Shown here piece after piece: positions 10,184 to 20,113 of a stretch of 64,000 bases of DNA; the stretch's first letter is position 1, and every line of letters starts with the position of its first letter. A program made the translations under genes and the position numbers. The notes beneath the pieces were generated by a model, which was given only the letters and a program-made list of their open reading frames with translations, searched no databases and was not told the origin of the DNA. Origin of the DNA: Artocarpus heterophyllus (lineage: Eukaryota > Streptophyta > Magnoliopsida > Rosales > Moraceae); assembly GCA_025403435.1 (NCBI GenBank), contig CM046345.1, positions 10,606,235-10,670,234 on the forward strand. The letters are read 5' to 3'.

Positions 10184-12207
10184 GATTTAGATGTGGAATT
10201 ATGTCTGGATTTATATATAAAAATGTTATTAGTAAGCAATTGTTCCAAGAATAATTTACAACACTTATTTCGTTTGTAACTCTTCAATTAATATGAAGAC
10301 TTGCAAGTGGGATACCCCAGTCTATTTGGTAATTGGATCAGTCACCAATCGAAGTCAAGTTAGAGGTGTGATACCACATCTCTAACTTCATTTTTGGTTT
10401 ATTAGTTATATGATATTATATTTGTTTTATTTAATTAAAATTATTATTTTTATTGGTTTGCGAATTGTTATTTGTACGTGCAATGTAATATAATTGATCA
10501 AAATATAAAAATTGTGAGGCTAAATAACACACAAGATATAAGTGATCCATTGACAACCTTAGAGAAAAAACTCTTTTTTTTTTCCACCAGTGCGCACAGT
10601 ATAATAAATAATTATTAATTTGAGAAAATACCACTATTAAATGTATACATTTTACGAGTCTTGTAGTAGAAAATACAGTAATGAGTTTGATGATGTATTT
10701 AACAGCGGTTTGGAAAAGTCATTAAATGTCTAATTTAATGACTTTGGATACACAAACCATGGTCTTGTCTTTGATGACGATTTTTAAATGTTATTTTATC
10801 TATTATTTAGTGCTATTAATTTGCTTCTAAATAGTTTTTAATATTTTGTAATTAGAAACCTTTTATGTGGTTCTATGCATATAGTTTAGCCATAAATCTA
10901 TACAACTCTATCAAAACATGAAGAGTTTAACTCTTCTTGAGTTTGGAAAAAAATTATAGGGAATATTTGTTTCAAATTAAAAACGTGGAGGTTTTGACTA
11001 CTTATGTTTCTTAACCCCTTTTATCTCCTATATATTGTCCGAGGAAATATAATAATGTATTTGTTTTCAACCTTTTGTTTATACATATGAATGTGATTGT
11101 GGCTGGCTGTACGGAGAGTCAAAACTAGTCGTAATCATGTCGCCTTAGTTGATTTGTTGTTGCCTATCAATCCCATAAAATTGGAGAAAAAAATATTGTA
11201 GGAAAAAAAGGTTCGACATTTAGGCGTTTTCTGTTGTTGAAATGTTTTCATTTGGGCGTGCTTTTCTAAGGCTGCCTCTCTCTCTCTTCATATATGTGGT
11301 TCTTATTCTTCTGCTTTTATTTGTCAATATTTGAATTGTTTTTACATTTTCTTAAAAGAATAAAAAAACGTTTTGCCTACTCTTTTGCTTCTTAATTTTT
11401 TTTTGTCTTTTTCTGATGACTTCTTTCCATGCCGGCTATGATTTTTATTGAATTTTTCGATTAACTACTTCCAGGTGAATATTATCAGTAGATAATATTA
11501 TATATCAAATGAGATAATAATTTTAATATGCGTATACATAGGAAGAATGAACTGGAAATATATTGTATTTCTAAAAATTTTTTAAAAATTATGTGATTAG
11601 TGGTTTTTTTTTTTTTTTTTAAGAGTTGTGATAACAGGAGATAATATTATATATCAAATGAGATAATAATTTTAATATGTGTATACATAGGAAGAATGAA
11701 TTGGAAATATATTGTATTTCTAAAACTTTTTTAAAAATTATGTGATTAGTGGTTTTTTTCTTTTTTTCTTTTTAAAAGATATGTGATAATAGGTTTTGAG
11801 GGTCAGCTATATTAAAAAAAAAAAGGAAAAATTTATAACGCTCCATGAAAAATAAATCATAAAACACTCTGTTACATTAATAAGAGATACTACTCTTTTA
11901 AGGAAAGAAGAAAATGAATGACTGCAAAATTTAAAAAAAAAAAAAAAAGAAGAAGAAGCTGTAAGTATAGTTTGCTGCTATAATCGTATTCCTGCAAATG
12001 ATCCATGAGTTGACATTTAATTTGATGATGATTTTTTTATTTGATAGTTAGATTGTTGCCTTATTTTATATTGCAAAATCAAAATTTTCTTTCTGTATTT
12101 ATATTACTTTCATGCTAAGCAATGTTTTGATATTTTTAAATTGACCAAACTTAAAATTATTTACATGCATGGTATAAGTTATTAAAATAAATAAATAAAT
12201 CACATGA
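10184..12207. other. AT-rich spacer (S1 left copy)
   Basis: No gene seen. Contains an imperfect 12-bp stem hairpin near 10349-10382, CT repeats near 11275-11288, and two near-identical 100-base blocks (about 11485-11600 and 11637-11755), a local tandem duplication not seen in the other units. Ends in (AAAT)n and CACATGA, where element B begins. Confidence 0.5.
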
Positions 12208-14236
12208 TGTAACGCCCCTATATAAGGGTTAACAGTTTTTAATGAAATAAAATAAAAATCAGAAATAAAAGTAAAACCTTAAAAATAAAGTTGCCCGAGA
12301 CTTAAATGAAAACTCTCAAATCAAAAATAAAAACATAAACGATGATTAAACTACAGTTCAATGTAGCACCTTAAATTTAATAATATAAAACTGTCATAAT
12401 CATTTCAACCTTCAACGTATTTTAATACAGTCACAGAAAGTAACAATTAATGCTTACATTATCATGAAGAACATTCTTAGCAATTGAAGCAGTCCCAACG
12501 TAATATAGCTACATAGCTTCTTCAACTATTTTTCTCGTAGCCACCTCACACTTAGTGAGTCCTGAAAAGATAAAAATATAAGAGAATGAGCGACAATATG
12601 TTCAGTAGAGAAAACCATTACTCGCATTTAGGTTTTTATCATTACCACATTAAAACCTGCATGATTAGTTAATACTCATCATTATCCAGATTATGAGATT
12701 TATTATAATCATATTTCGTGGATACCATAGTTAATCATTACCAAGTTTCATACATATACATATATATAAATGTTACAGTTCATCATTATTCTTAAGTACC
12801 CACGTTCAATAGAGTATCACTCAACTTATCGAAACCCAAATGGGCGCGCTTGATCACCCTCTAAATATTCCAAGGGTGTTCCAGTGAGGGGACATCCAAC
12901 CCCGAGTCCTCACCAAGTCGATTCTTGTACAGTGTGTTCTAGGACTTTCAACCCAAGGAAGCGTCATCACCTCCCCCTATTTTACCTTTTAGGGTATTCA
13001 TGCCCAAGGACGTAACCGCCGCCCTCTTCACGTCTCACTATTTCTCTATATTCAATCATTATTAATAGAGTCAGTTTTCCTAACCATGCTTCTCAATTTA
13101 TAACATGTGTCAATTCATTATGTTCCTCGCCGTACAATACAAGACGAGTCCATGTCATAGTTTTATATGTGATACTCATATAATAACAGTTCAACATAGA
13201 TATATATATATATATATATCTTGCGGTAAAACAATCAATTTTAAATTTCATAAAAACCTCACAAAAGATGAGTAATAGAATCCCTACCTTCCAAGCTTAT
13301 CAACAATCTTTAAATCCCGGAATCAATTAATGTTAGCTCCACACTCCCTTGATTCTAAAGCGTGCATAAGGACAATTAAAACTAAAGCACAACATACAAC
13401 CACATTCATAAATAAATCATGTGTAAATCCATCTTATTAGGATGCCATTAAAGCCTTTATGCAAATCTTTTTTTTTTTAAATACCACAGTAAACAATTTT
13501 TGTCTTAGCATAGCATAAAATTAAACAAGTAATCTATATGTTTTAGTCCCTAATAAGATTTATCAATCACTTAGGATAATATTGGAAAGGTTGCAAGACC
13601 TTAATGAATTAGGTGGTGAGCAAAGATGGGTTCTTGGTTCAGGTTTGCAGCTGGTATACCATGACAAATTAGCAGGTTTACTAGTTTCCAATCCGAAAAG
13701 TGAAAAATTCATTGAAAATAAAATACAACTCCGATTTAGGTTATGATAGCTCGTTAGAAAGTTTAGGATGTCTACTTTTTAAATATGCAAACCAATTTAT
13801 AAAATTCATTTTAATTTAATTCCAGAATTTCAAGAAATAGCCATTGCCCATAGAGGCATTACAAAGTTTATGGAATGTCAAATTTTTCTTTAACCCAAAA
13901 CATATTATCCTTGTTCAAAATCTTAAAACCATTCCAAAATATGCAGCTTGCATTATATAATCACAATAAACATATTTTCATGAGTTTTATACCAAAATCA
14001 TCATCAAACCATATCTCTAGCCTTTTTTTTTTACAAATGAGGGTGAAAACATGCTTATATCAAACTTTCTCATTCCAAACCATAAAATCTAAATTATGCA
14101 GCAAAATAAATGAGCAATGTCAAAGTAAAGATGGTAGATAAGACTAGATTAATTTTCTAAAATCTTACCTTAAAATCTCATTGAAAACTCTAAGTCATCA
14201 ATTCAAGAGATTAAAGCTCAAGTTCAACTTTAGCAT
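12208..14236 (-). repeat. Element B left LTR (3' LTR, truncated), S1
   Basis: Starts TGTAACGCCCC and aligns along its length with 20114-22140. It then stops at TTTAGCAT, whereas the right LTR continues for another 457 bases. In element orientation the start of U3 and the polypurine tract are missing. Contains a (TA)n tract near 13199-13219. Confidence 0.8.
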
Positions 14237-14247
14237 AGGTGACGATG

Positions 14248-15896
14248 TGTTGGATCGGGACATAAAGTGAATTGATTTGGATTAATAATTCTGTCTTGGC
14301 AAATCGATTCACTTTAGACAGTCATTTGTATTGTATCTTAATCTTGAGATGAATAGTGGGTCCGTTGTCTCGACTTGTGTCTTTTGATGTACCAAAGGGT
14401 AACTTCCACATCTCAATAGTGGTATGCATGTCGGTACATTGGAGGCATGACTCTTGATAGCGTAAACTTGTTATTCATAGATATGGAATCCATAGCTCCT
14501 CTTTAGGAGTAATGATATCCTCTTATATGCGTTATCCTGTAATTGAAAAACTGAAGCGCTCAACCACTTGGATACATAGGTGTAACCGAATGGTATACTA
14601 TCTTTGGATGGTAAGTTTTCTAATGGTGAGATAATGGAACGTAAGATAAAAAATAATCAGGAAGGTAAGACATAACTTGTCCTTAAGCTGATTATGGATT
14701 ATCATATGGGGATACGATACACTTTGATATGTCATGGAGACTTAGCTATACGGGCTTCGTAATTCTATAAAGTTCGAGAGTGTAGCTCCAAGCTTTTAGT
14801 GGAGTAGCGTTGGAGTTGATAATTGTGAAATGTATATCTGGGATATTGGGTTTCATAATTATCGAGAGCTTGAACTTTATAGGCCCATTTTGGTCCCCTT
14901 TGCTAGCTCACAAAATCCTGTAACGACTCGGCGTGCTTTTTCAATAATTGGTGACTTATGTCGGATTTATCGGATTGGTTTAAAATTTGAAAGAATCAAA
15001 TAATTTATGTTTGTTTATTGGTTGAATTAATTTTGTAATAAAATTAATTTAAGATAAACTTGTTAAATTATTAGGATCGGATAATTCTTGTCTGTTTATC
15101 GATTGATTTAATTGGATAAATTAAATCAAGATAAACTTGTTGAATTATTGTGAATTCATTTATTTTCTTAGAGATTATCTTGTTAAAGTTTGTTTTGATC
15201 AGATAACTTTTCTATTAGGTTATTTGAATCAAAACTGAGACTTTATCCTATAGAATCTCGGGTGGATCGCGGAGATATTTATGCGACAGTTCGGCCTGCT
15301 AATCTACGTGTTCGGCCTGCCGATGGGGCTTGTCGGCCTACTGATCAGGTTGTTCGGCCTGCCGATTAGCAAGAGATAAGATTATGCATTTTTACGTGGA
15401 TTTTATCAAATATTGATCCGAATTTGATTCTGTTTTGAGTTTTTGAGACCTAATCTGATAAGGACTGACCCCAGGACCAATCGCTATAAAAAGGGAGTAA
15501 GTCTTATGATTTACTCAGATCAATTTGAGAGATTAAGAGTGATACTCTTCTAGTGAGTATCTAAAAACTCCTTGAGAGCTTTTGTTCACAAGTCACGAAC
15601 ACTAGCTTTGGGTTCTCTCGATTGGTTGGAAGGAGAGTCACTGGTGGAAAAGCTGTACGTGTGAGTCCACACTCACTCCGATCGTGGATAGAGAATAGCA
15701 AAGAAGACCAGTTGGTTGAGGCTCTTCTGGAACGTTACTTCTCTTCACGGGTTGTGGAAGTTCTTCGACACGTAAAGGTTAGTAAGATCTGTTTAATTTA
15801 TACATATAGCATGTCAAACGTGTGTTTTGAAAAAAATACTCTGATGTTAAAATTTTTAAATTTCTACTGCGCACCTCACACCTATTTTTTCCAACA
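14248..15896 (+). mobile_element. LTR-D, copia-type LTR joined to element B's left LTR (S1)
   Basis: About 1.65 kb, starting TGTTGGATC and ending CCAACA, the inverted ends common in plant Ty1/copia LTRs. A TATA box (TATAAAAA, 15485-15492) sits about 400 bases before the end, consistent with U3 followed by R-U5. Four TCGGCCTGCCGA-like palindromes lie at 15291-15364. No primer site or polypurine tract adjoins it and no 5-bp duplication is visible, so it looks like an LTR left by rearrangement. An open frame at 15622-15900 begins at TTG and is not a gene. Confidence 0.7.
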
Positions 15897-16670
15897 CTAA
15901 ATACTTCAACAAGAGTATTTCTGACTTGTTCTAAATTCACAACACCGTATTATGGTTTAACATTTTGATCAGAGAATACACATGCTAATCATACCATTTT
16001 CCAGTCCTTCACTATCCTTGGACTGTGATTTACAATTACATTCAGGATATTGTTCGAGAACTTCTACATACTTTATTTTTGGTTTCCTTTTCTTTTTGAG
16101 TAAGAAAAAGTCAAGGATAGTTGATTCTTATATTTCAACTAATAAACTAAAACATAATCATGAAACATATAATACAAACACTTCTACTAAAAACCATACA
16201 TTAAATTTATTTAGACGGAATCTCGTAGTTGTAGACAAACCCGACATATTTTTCATTAAACAGCTATCCTCATAACACAAACATTCAACCTAAATAACAT
16301 ACTCATATTTCCTATGGAATATGCCCAAAACTGACTCTAGTATTTCCACATAATATTAATAGAATATTACACATTACAAACATGATACAGATACGTTTCA
16401 AGAGCACAAGGCACTCTGTATACCAGCTATCCATATCATGCATGCTTAGAGAATACAAAAACATCGATAAACAAAAGATCAGACCTTAAATAGGATGTGT
16501 TTCGAGAGCATCAAATACTCCGTATCCAGCCATCCCGGCATTAGGCTCAATGAATCTAAAAAATTGAACAACGACATACCACAAGAAATACAGAATACAA
16601 GGTTAACGGTTCTTCGTGACACACAAAATACGGACACACATGCCTACATGCCATAGATAAAACCAAAAGA
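15897..16670. other. Element B internal region, 3' side of the LOG-like ORF (S1)
   Basis: Non-coding. Two imperfect copies of a roughly 38-base phrase (GTTTCAAGAGCAC... and GTTTCGAGAGCAT...) lie near 16395 and 16498. It may be 3' untranslated sequence of the captured transcript. Repeated in S2 at 37623-38406. Confidence 0.45.
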
Positions 16671-17321
16671 TTATAGATGGAGATTCAAATCAATTGGCAG
16701 CTCCCGGCTTTCCCTTTCCCATTCAAGCTTGGATGTTGCAGTGTCAGATTTTGGATGTATGATTTGCATCTTATCTATCAATTCCTCAGCTATTGAAGCA
16801 GTAACAAAGATTTGTCTCTTCGATTCTACAATGATGTTTTCTTCCACAGTGTAATCTAGAAATTTTAAAAGACCATCATAAAAATCATTTATATTCAGTA
16901 GTCCCAAGGGATTGGAATGAAAGCCCAATAATTGCTCACAAGCAACTATAAATATTTCCTCAAGAGTACCTAGACCACCAGGTAATGCTATAAAAGCATC
17001 AGAATTATTGATTATGGCTTTAAAATTTCTAGGGATGCTCCTGATTCCTTTTCCCTTACCTATGGTTTCCTTATAAAGGTTTTCTTCAGCTAGAATATGA
17101 GGCCAAATTCCTACAACTGTAGCATCACTAGACCTAGCTGCTAGCATCATATTTTTCATCATTTTTATACTACCACCCCCATTGAATATGTTAATCTTCC
17201 AACGTGCTAGGACTTGCCCTAAGTGTTTTGTAGATTCTAAATAGGCTTTATCTTTTCCAAGGCTAGAACCACAAAAGACACAAACATTCTTTATTTTCTT
17301 GGTGGACTGGGAGGTAGACAT
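16671..17321 (-). CDS. LOG-like protein (cytokinin-activating phosphoribohydrolase family), intronless
   Basis: 216 residues, the usual length of plant LOG proteins, which remove ribose 5'-phosphate from cytokinin nucleotides to give active cytokinin in the cytosol. Visible features: VFCGSSLGKDKAY near residue 15, GGGS at 48-51 in the nucleotide-binding loop, SDAFIALPGG at 107-116 and the family signature PGGLGTLEE at 114-122 (usual form PGGYGTxEE). The C-terminal SKLEW block also matches the family. Plant LOG genes are normally split into several exons, but this ORF is continuous, so it is probably a reverse-transcribed copy. It lies in sense orientation between the LTRs of element B. The conserved MHxRKAxM segment reads IPRNFKAII here, which may cost a catalytic Arg, and Asn 47 replaces the usual Tyr. 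Expression is unproven; activity is doubtful. Confidence 0.8.
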   Translation of the reverse strand: MSTSQSTKKIKNVCVFCGSSLGKDKAYLESTKHLGQVLARWKINIFNGGGSIKMMKNMMLAARSSDATVVGIWPHILAEENLYKETIGKGKGIRSIPRNFKAIINNSDAFIALPGGLGTLEEIFIVACEQLLGFHSNPLGLLNINDFYDGLLKFLDYTVEENIIVESKRQIFVTASIAEELIDKMQIIHPKSDTATSKLEWERESRELPIDLNLHL

Positions 17322-18070
17322 ATTTGGTTTATAAAAGTGATTGCTTTAGGTCTGTTCCACTTAGACTCCGGGTTTTACATGAGATTTTAAGGATGAAGAA
17401 TACGCAAAAAGAACTAAAGAGACAGACGAATAGGAAATGAAAAGGTAATCCAAAGATTTAAACAAAATCTTGTACGAGTAAGAAAGTAAGATAAGGTGAT
17501 TGATAGTCTACAGAAAATCTGATTCACTTTTTGAAAAAGATTAGACTCTAATGATATACCTTTTGACAATTGAGAATGGTTTGACAGAAAACTCTCTTGA
17601 CACAACTGTAGACATTTTGACAAATATACATCGAGTCTAGAAATTCAATATAAACCATAAATGTTGTAGAACTTTTAAAATTTGAGACACAAATCTTGAA
17701 ATATCTAGATAAGTTTTCAAAATTTAAACATGTTACTGTACCGTATGTGACGTGTCTGATAAGATAATATATTTTATCATATATATATTTAAGAAAACCA
17801 TAAATTAAATGAGATACTAATACTTACTGTATCAATCTAATAATCATAATTATTTTGAACACAAAAGCAAATATTCTGAGTAAAAGAAAACACAAACTGT
17901 TGAACATCAACTAAAACTGTTTCAAATAAGCAAAGACTAAATAACCTTTATAGAGCGATGACTTATTCCCCATCCAGTTTTCTTATGGCTTGGCAAATAG
18001 GATCTAAAAATACCATATTCCTGAGGTGTTGTCTTTCTGCATAAAATTTAAGCCAGAGTTTAAAAATAGC
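17322..18070. other. Spacer between the two captured ORFs (S1)
   Basis: AT-rich, no gene seen. Repeated almost unchanged at 43047-43795 in S2. Confidence 0.5.
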
Positions 18071-18484
18071 TCATTGAACATATCCACCAGGGTGACCGTG
18101 AAGAGGAGGATGAATGCTATCCAAGTTCTCCTTTGAAAGTCCATCCCTACAAAACCTTATTTTATCCTCTCTATTCGTAGACATATAACCAGGTGAAGTA
18201 CATTTACCGTTACAATTTTGTCTTTCACATTTGTTACAAGTGACCGCGATGGCACGAGCTCTTCTTTTCATTGCATTACGACTGGTACCCGTAACTAGTA
18301 AACCGACATCTTGACTGAAGTCACTCGGACGGATCTTCCCCTCTATCAACATTCTCACATCACAAGGGACGTCAAAACGCATAAGAATCCACAACCGAGT
18401 GATTCTAGCCTTGTATTTCTTTATGAGAATCTTTTGGGAGAGTGATGGGAAGTACTTTATCAGGTGTTGATACTTTAGGTCCAT
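18071..18484 (-). CDS. Unknown 137-residue protein with a four-cysteine cluster in element B (S1)
   Basis: I do not recognise this family. The ORF starts at ATG 18484, upstream of the LOG-like ORF in element sense. It has a basic N-terminal half (YFPSLSQKIL..., KARITRLW), a KRRARA patch at about residues 73-78, and Cys 83, 86, 91 and 95 spaced C-x2-C-x4-C-x3-C, which could bind zinc. It ends in a His/Pro/Gly-rich tail (HPPLHGHPGG). The S2 copy keeps most of the sequence but has a frameshift. It could be a second captured host exon or a relic of the element's own coding region. It has no CCHC knuckle of the Gag type. Confidence 0.45.
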   Translation of the reverse strand: MDLKYQHLIKYFPSLSQKILIKKYKARITRLWILMRFDVPCDVRMLIEGKIRPSDFSQDVGLLVTGTSRNAMKRRARAIAVTCNKCERQNCNGKCTSPGYMSTNREDKIRFCRDGLSKENLDSIHPPLHGHPGGYVQ

Positions 18485-20093
18485 GATGAAATAAAAAAAG
18501 TGTAAATAGAAAGGAAAAATTGAGATAGTAAGTTGATGAATCCTAGAATTCCTTCTTCCTTTAGAGGGAAAGAAGAATTTCTAGTGAAAAAGAAGATGAT
18601 TTGCGATTTAGACAGAAAATGACAAATTAAGAGAGAGAAAGTGAGATCGGAGAAATAAGCTCCTATGCACAGTAAACGTATATGTAAACAATAATTAAAC
18701 CACTGTAGATGACACGTATAGAGACCACGTGGGAGAGATAATGTGAATCAAACTGATTTAGGATTTGGACTAGACCCAATTGTTCTAAGTTGAAATGGGT
18801 CAAGTTGTTTCGAGCCTTAACACATTTAGAACGAGTTAAATAACAAACATAAAACCGAAAACCAATTTGTACAGATCTTAAGCCCAATTCAAAGCCCACT
18901 AAAGATAAAATTAACTATGAACAACAAGTCTAATTTAACACCAATCAGGGATTTTCCTGAATGGTATTTAAAATCATTTCATAACAATATAATCTTTTAG
19001 CAACTCAAATAATTTTGTTTTAATCAAAACCTTATTGAACAATGCATACACCCATATGTTATCCCTAATACTCAATCTCTATCAATGGATTCATCATCAT
19101 TACTACCAACGGTTTAGAATGTAACTAACCTTGAAATCAATACGATTTACGTCTTCCAACATAGACCACATCAATGAACAAAGACATTTGATGTTACTAC
19201 TTAGGAATATCTACAATCCCCACAATTCCACTTATACAATATTTAATTTCCTCATGTAACAAAACCTTAGGTAACCAAATGATTCACATCTAAACATCTA
19301 GAACTTAAACCTTTTATCGTAATTATTCAAAATTATTATAAGTGCCTTAAGTATTATGATTTACTTAAAGAAACTCCTATTGGTCATTTTCACATTGCAT
19401 CTATGCATAAATATTCACTGATACACTTAAATACAATATACGTAACAAAATATTTCAACCTTGAAATTCATACATTCTTACCTTTACACAGTCTCAACAG
19501 ACCAAAAGTCTAATGTTTATTTTACTCAAGATTCAATACCATGAATTCTTAACTTATCTCATATTCCTTAAGTAAATAGAACTTTTAAGAAAAGTTATTG
19601 ACACTTATGTGCTCCACCGAATCTATACATAATCATTACTTAGGTCTAAATCAATTACAAATAATTTGACATATCTATGCCAAACTTTAAAATAAATAAA
19701 TCAAGCCTTATATTTCTTATTTTTTTTCACAAGATAAAAGGCTCTTAAATCCTCGTATCTACACGAATTTTTCATCATTCTATACGAATTAGATATACTT
19801 ATAGATCATAATATTATGCGAATCTCTCATAAGCATTCTACTTATAAACCCATTCCATATAATTATCATTCTCTCATAACTATTAATACTTTCATTTTAT
19901 ATAATTATCATACTCATATAACCATTAATATTTTCATTCTAGGGCCTTTCCATGTTACATCATTCTAGACTGTATAAATCAATGTGAAGGTTCATTTTGA
20001 TGATGACAATGAAAATTCAGCTTCAAAACCATCTCAAAAACAATCTTTTTAAAAAAAAATGTGGTGCTACACTCCCTAGGTTAACCGAACCTA
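18485..20093. other. Element B 5' internal leader (S1)
   Basis: AT-rich sequence with no ORF of note between the primer site and the first captured ORF. Two near copies of a TATAATTATCAT-CTCATAAC phrase occur near 19857-19930. Repeated at 44209-45816. Confidence 0.5.
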
Positions 20094-20106
20094 GGCTCTG
20101 ACACCA
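20094..20106 (-). other. Primer binding site of element B (S1)
   Basis: On the minus strand TGGTGTCAGAGCC, one base from the tRNA-Met-type TGGTATCAGAGCC seen in S2. It lies seven bases inside the LTR end, which fixes the element's orientation. Confidence 0.8.
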
Positions 20107-20113
20107 AAAATTC

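Noticed and set aside
12208..14236. Reading this block as a MITE or DNA transposon
   Set aside because: TG...CA ends, 2-kb length and a tRNA primer site next to its paired copy identify it as an LTR.
15622..15900. Open frame downstream of the LTR-D TATA box
   Set aside because: Starts at TTG, lies wholly inside the LTR and runs into its end; the S2 copy is not open the same way.
16671..16690. C-terminal LNLHL of the LOG-like ORF as an EAR repressor motif
   Set aside because: LxLxL occurs by chance easily and the rest of the protein is a metabolic enzyme fold.
18071..18484. Calling this ORF a Gag with a zinc knuckle
   Set aside because: Cysteine spacing is C-x2-C-x4-C-x3-C without the His of CCHC, and no capsid-like region is visible.
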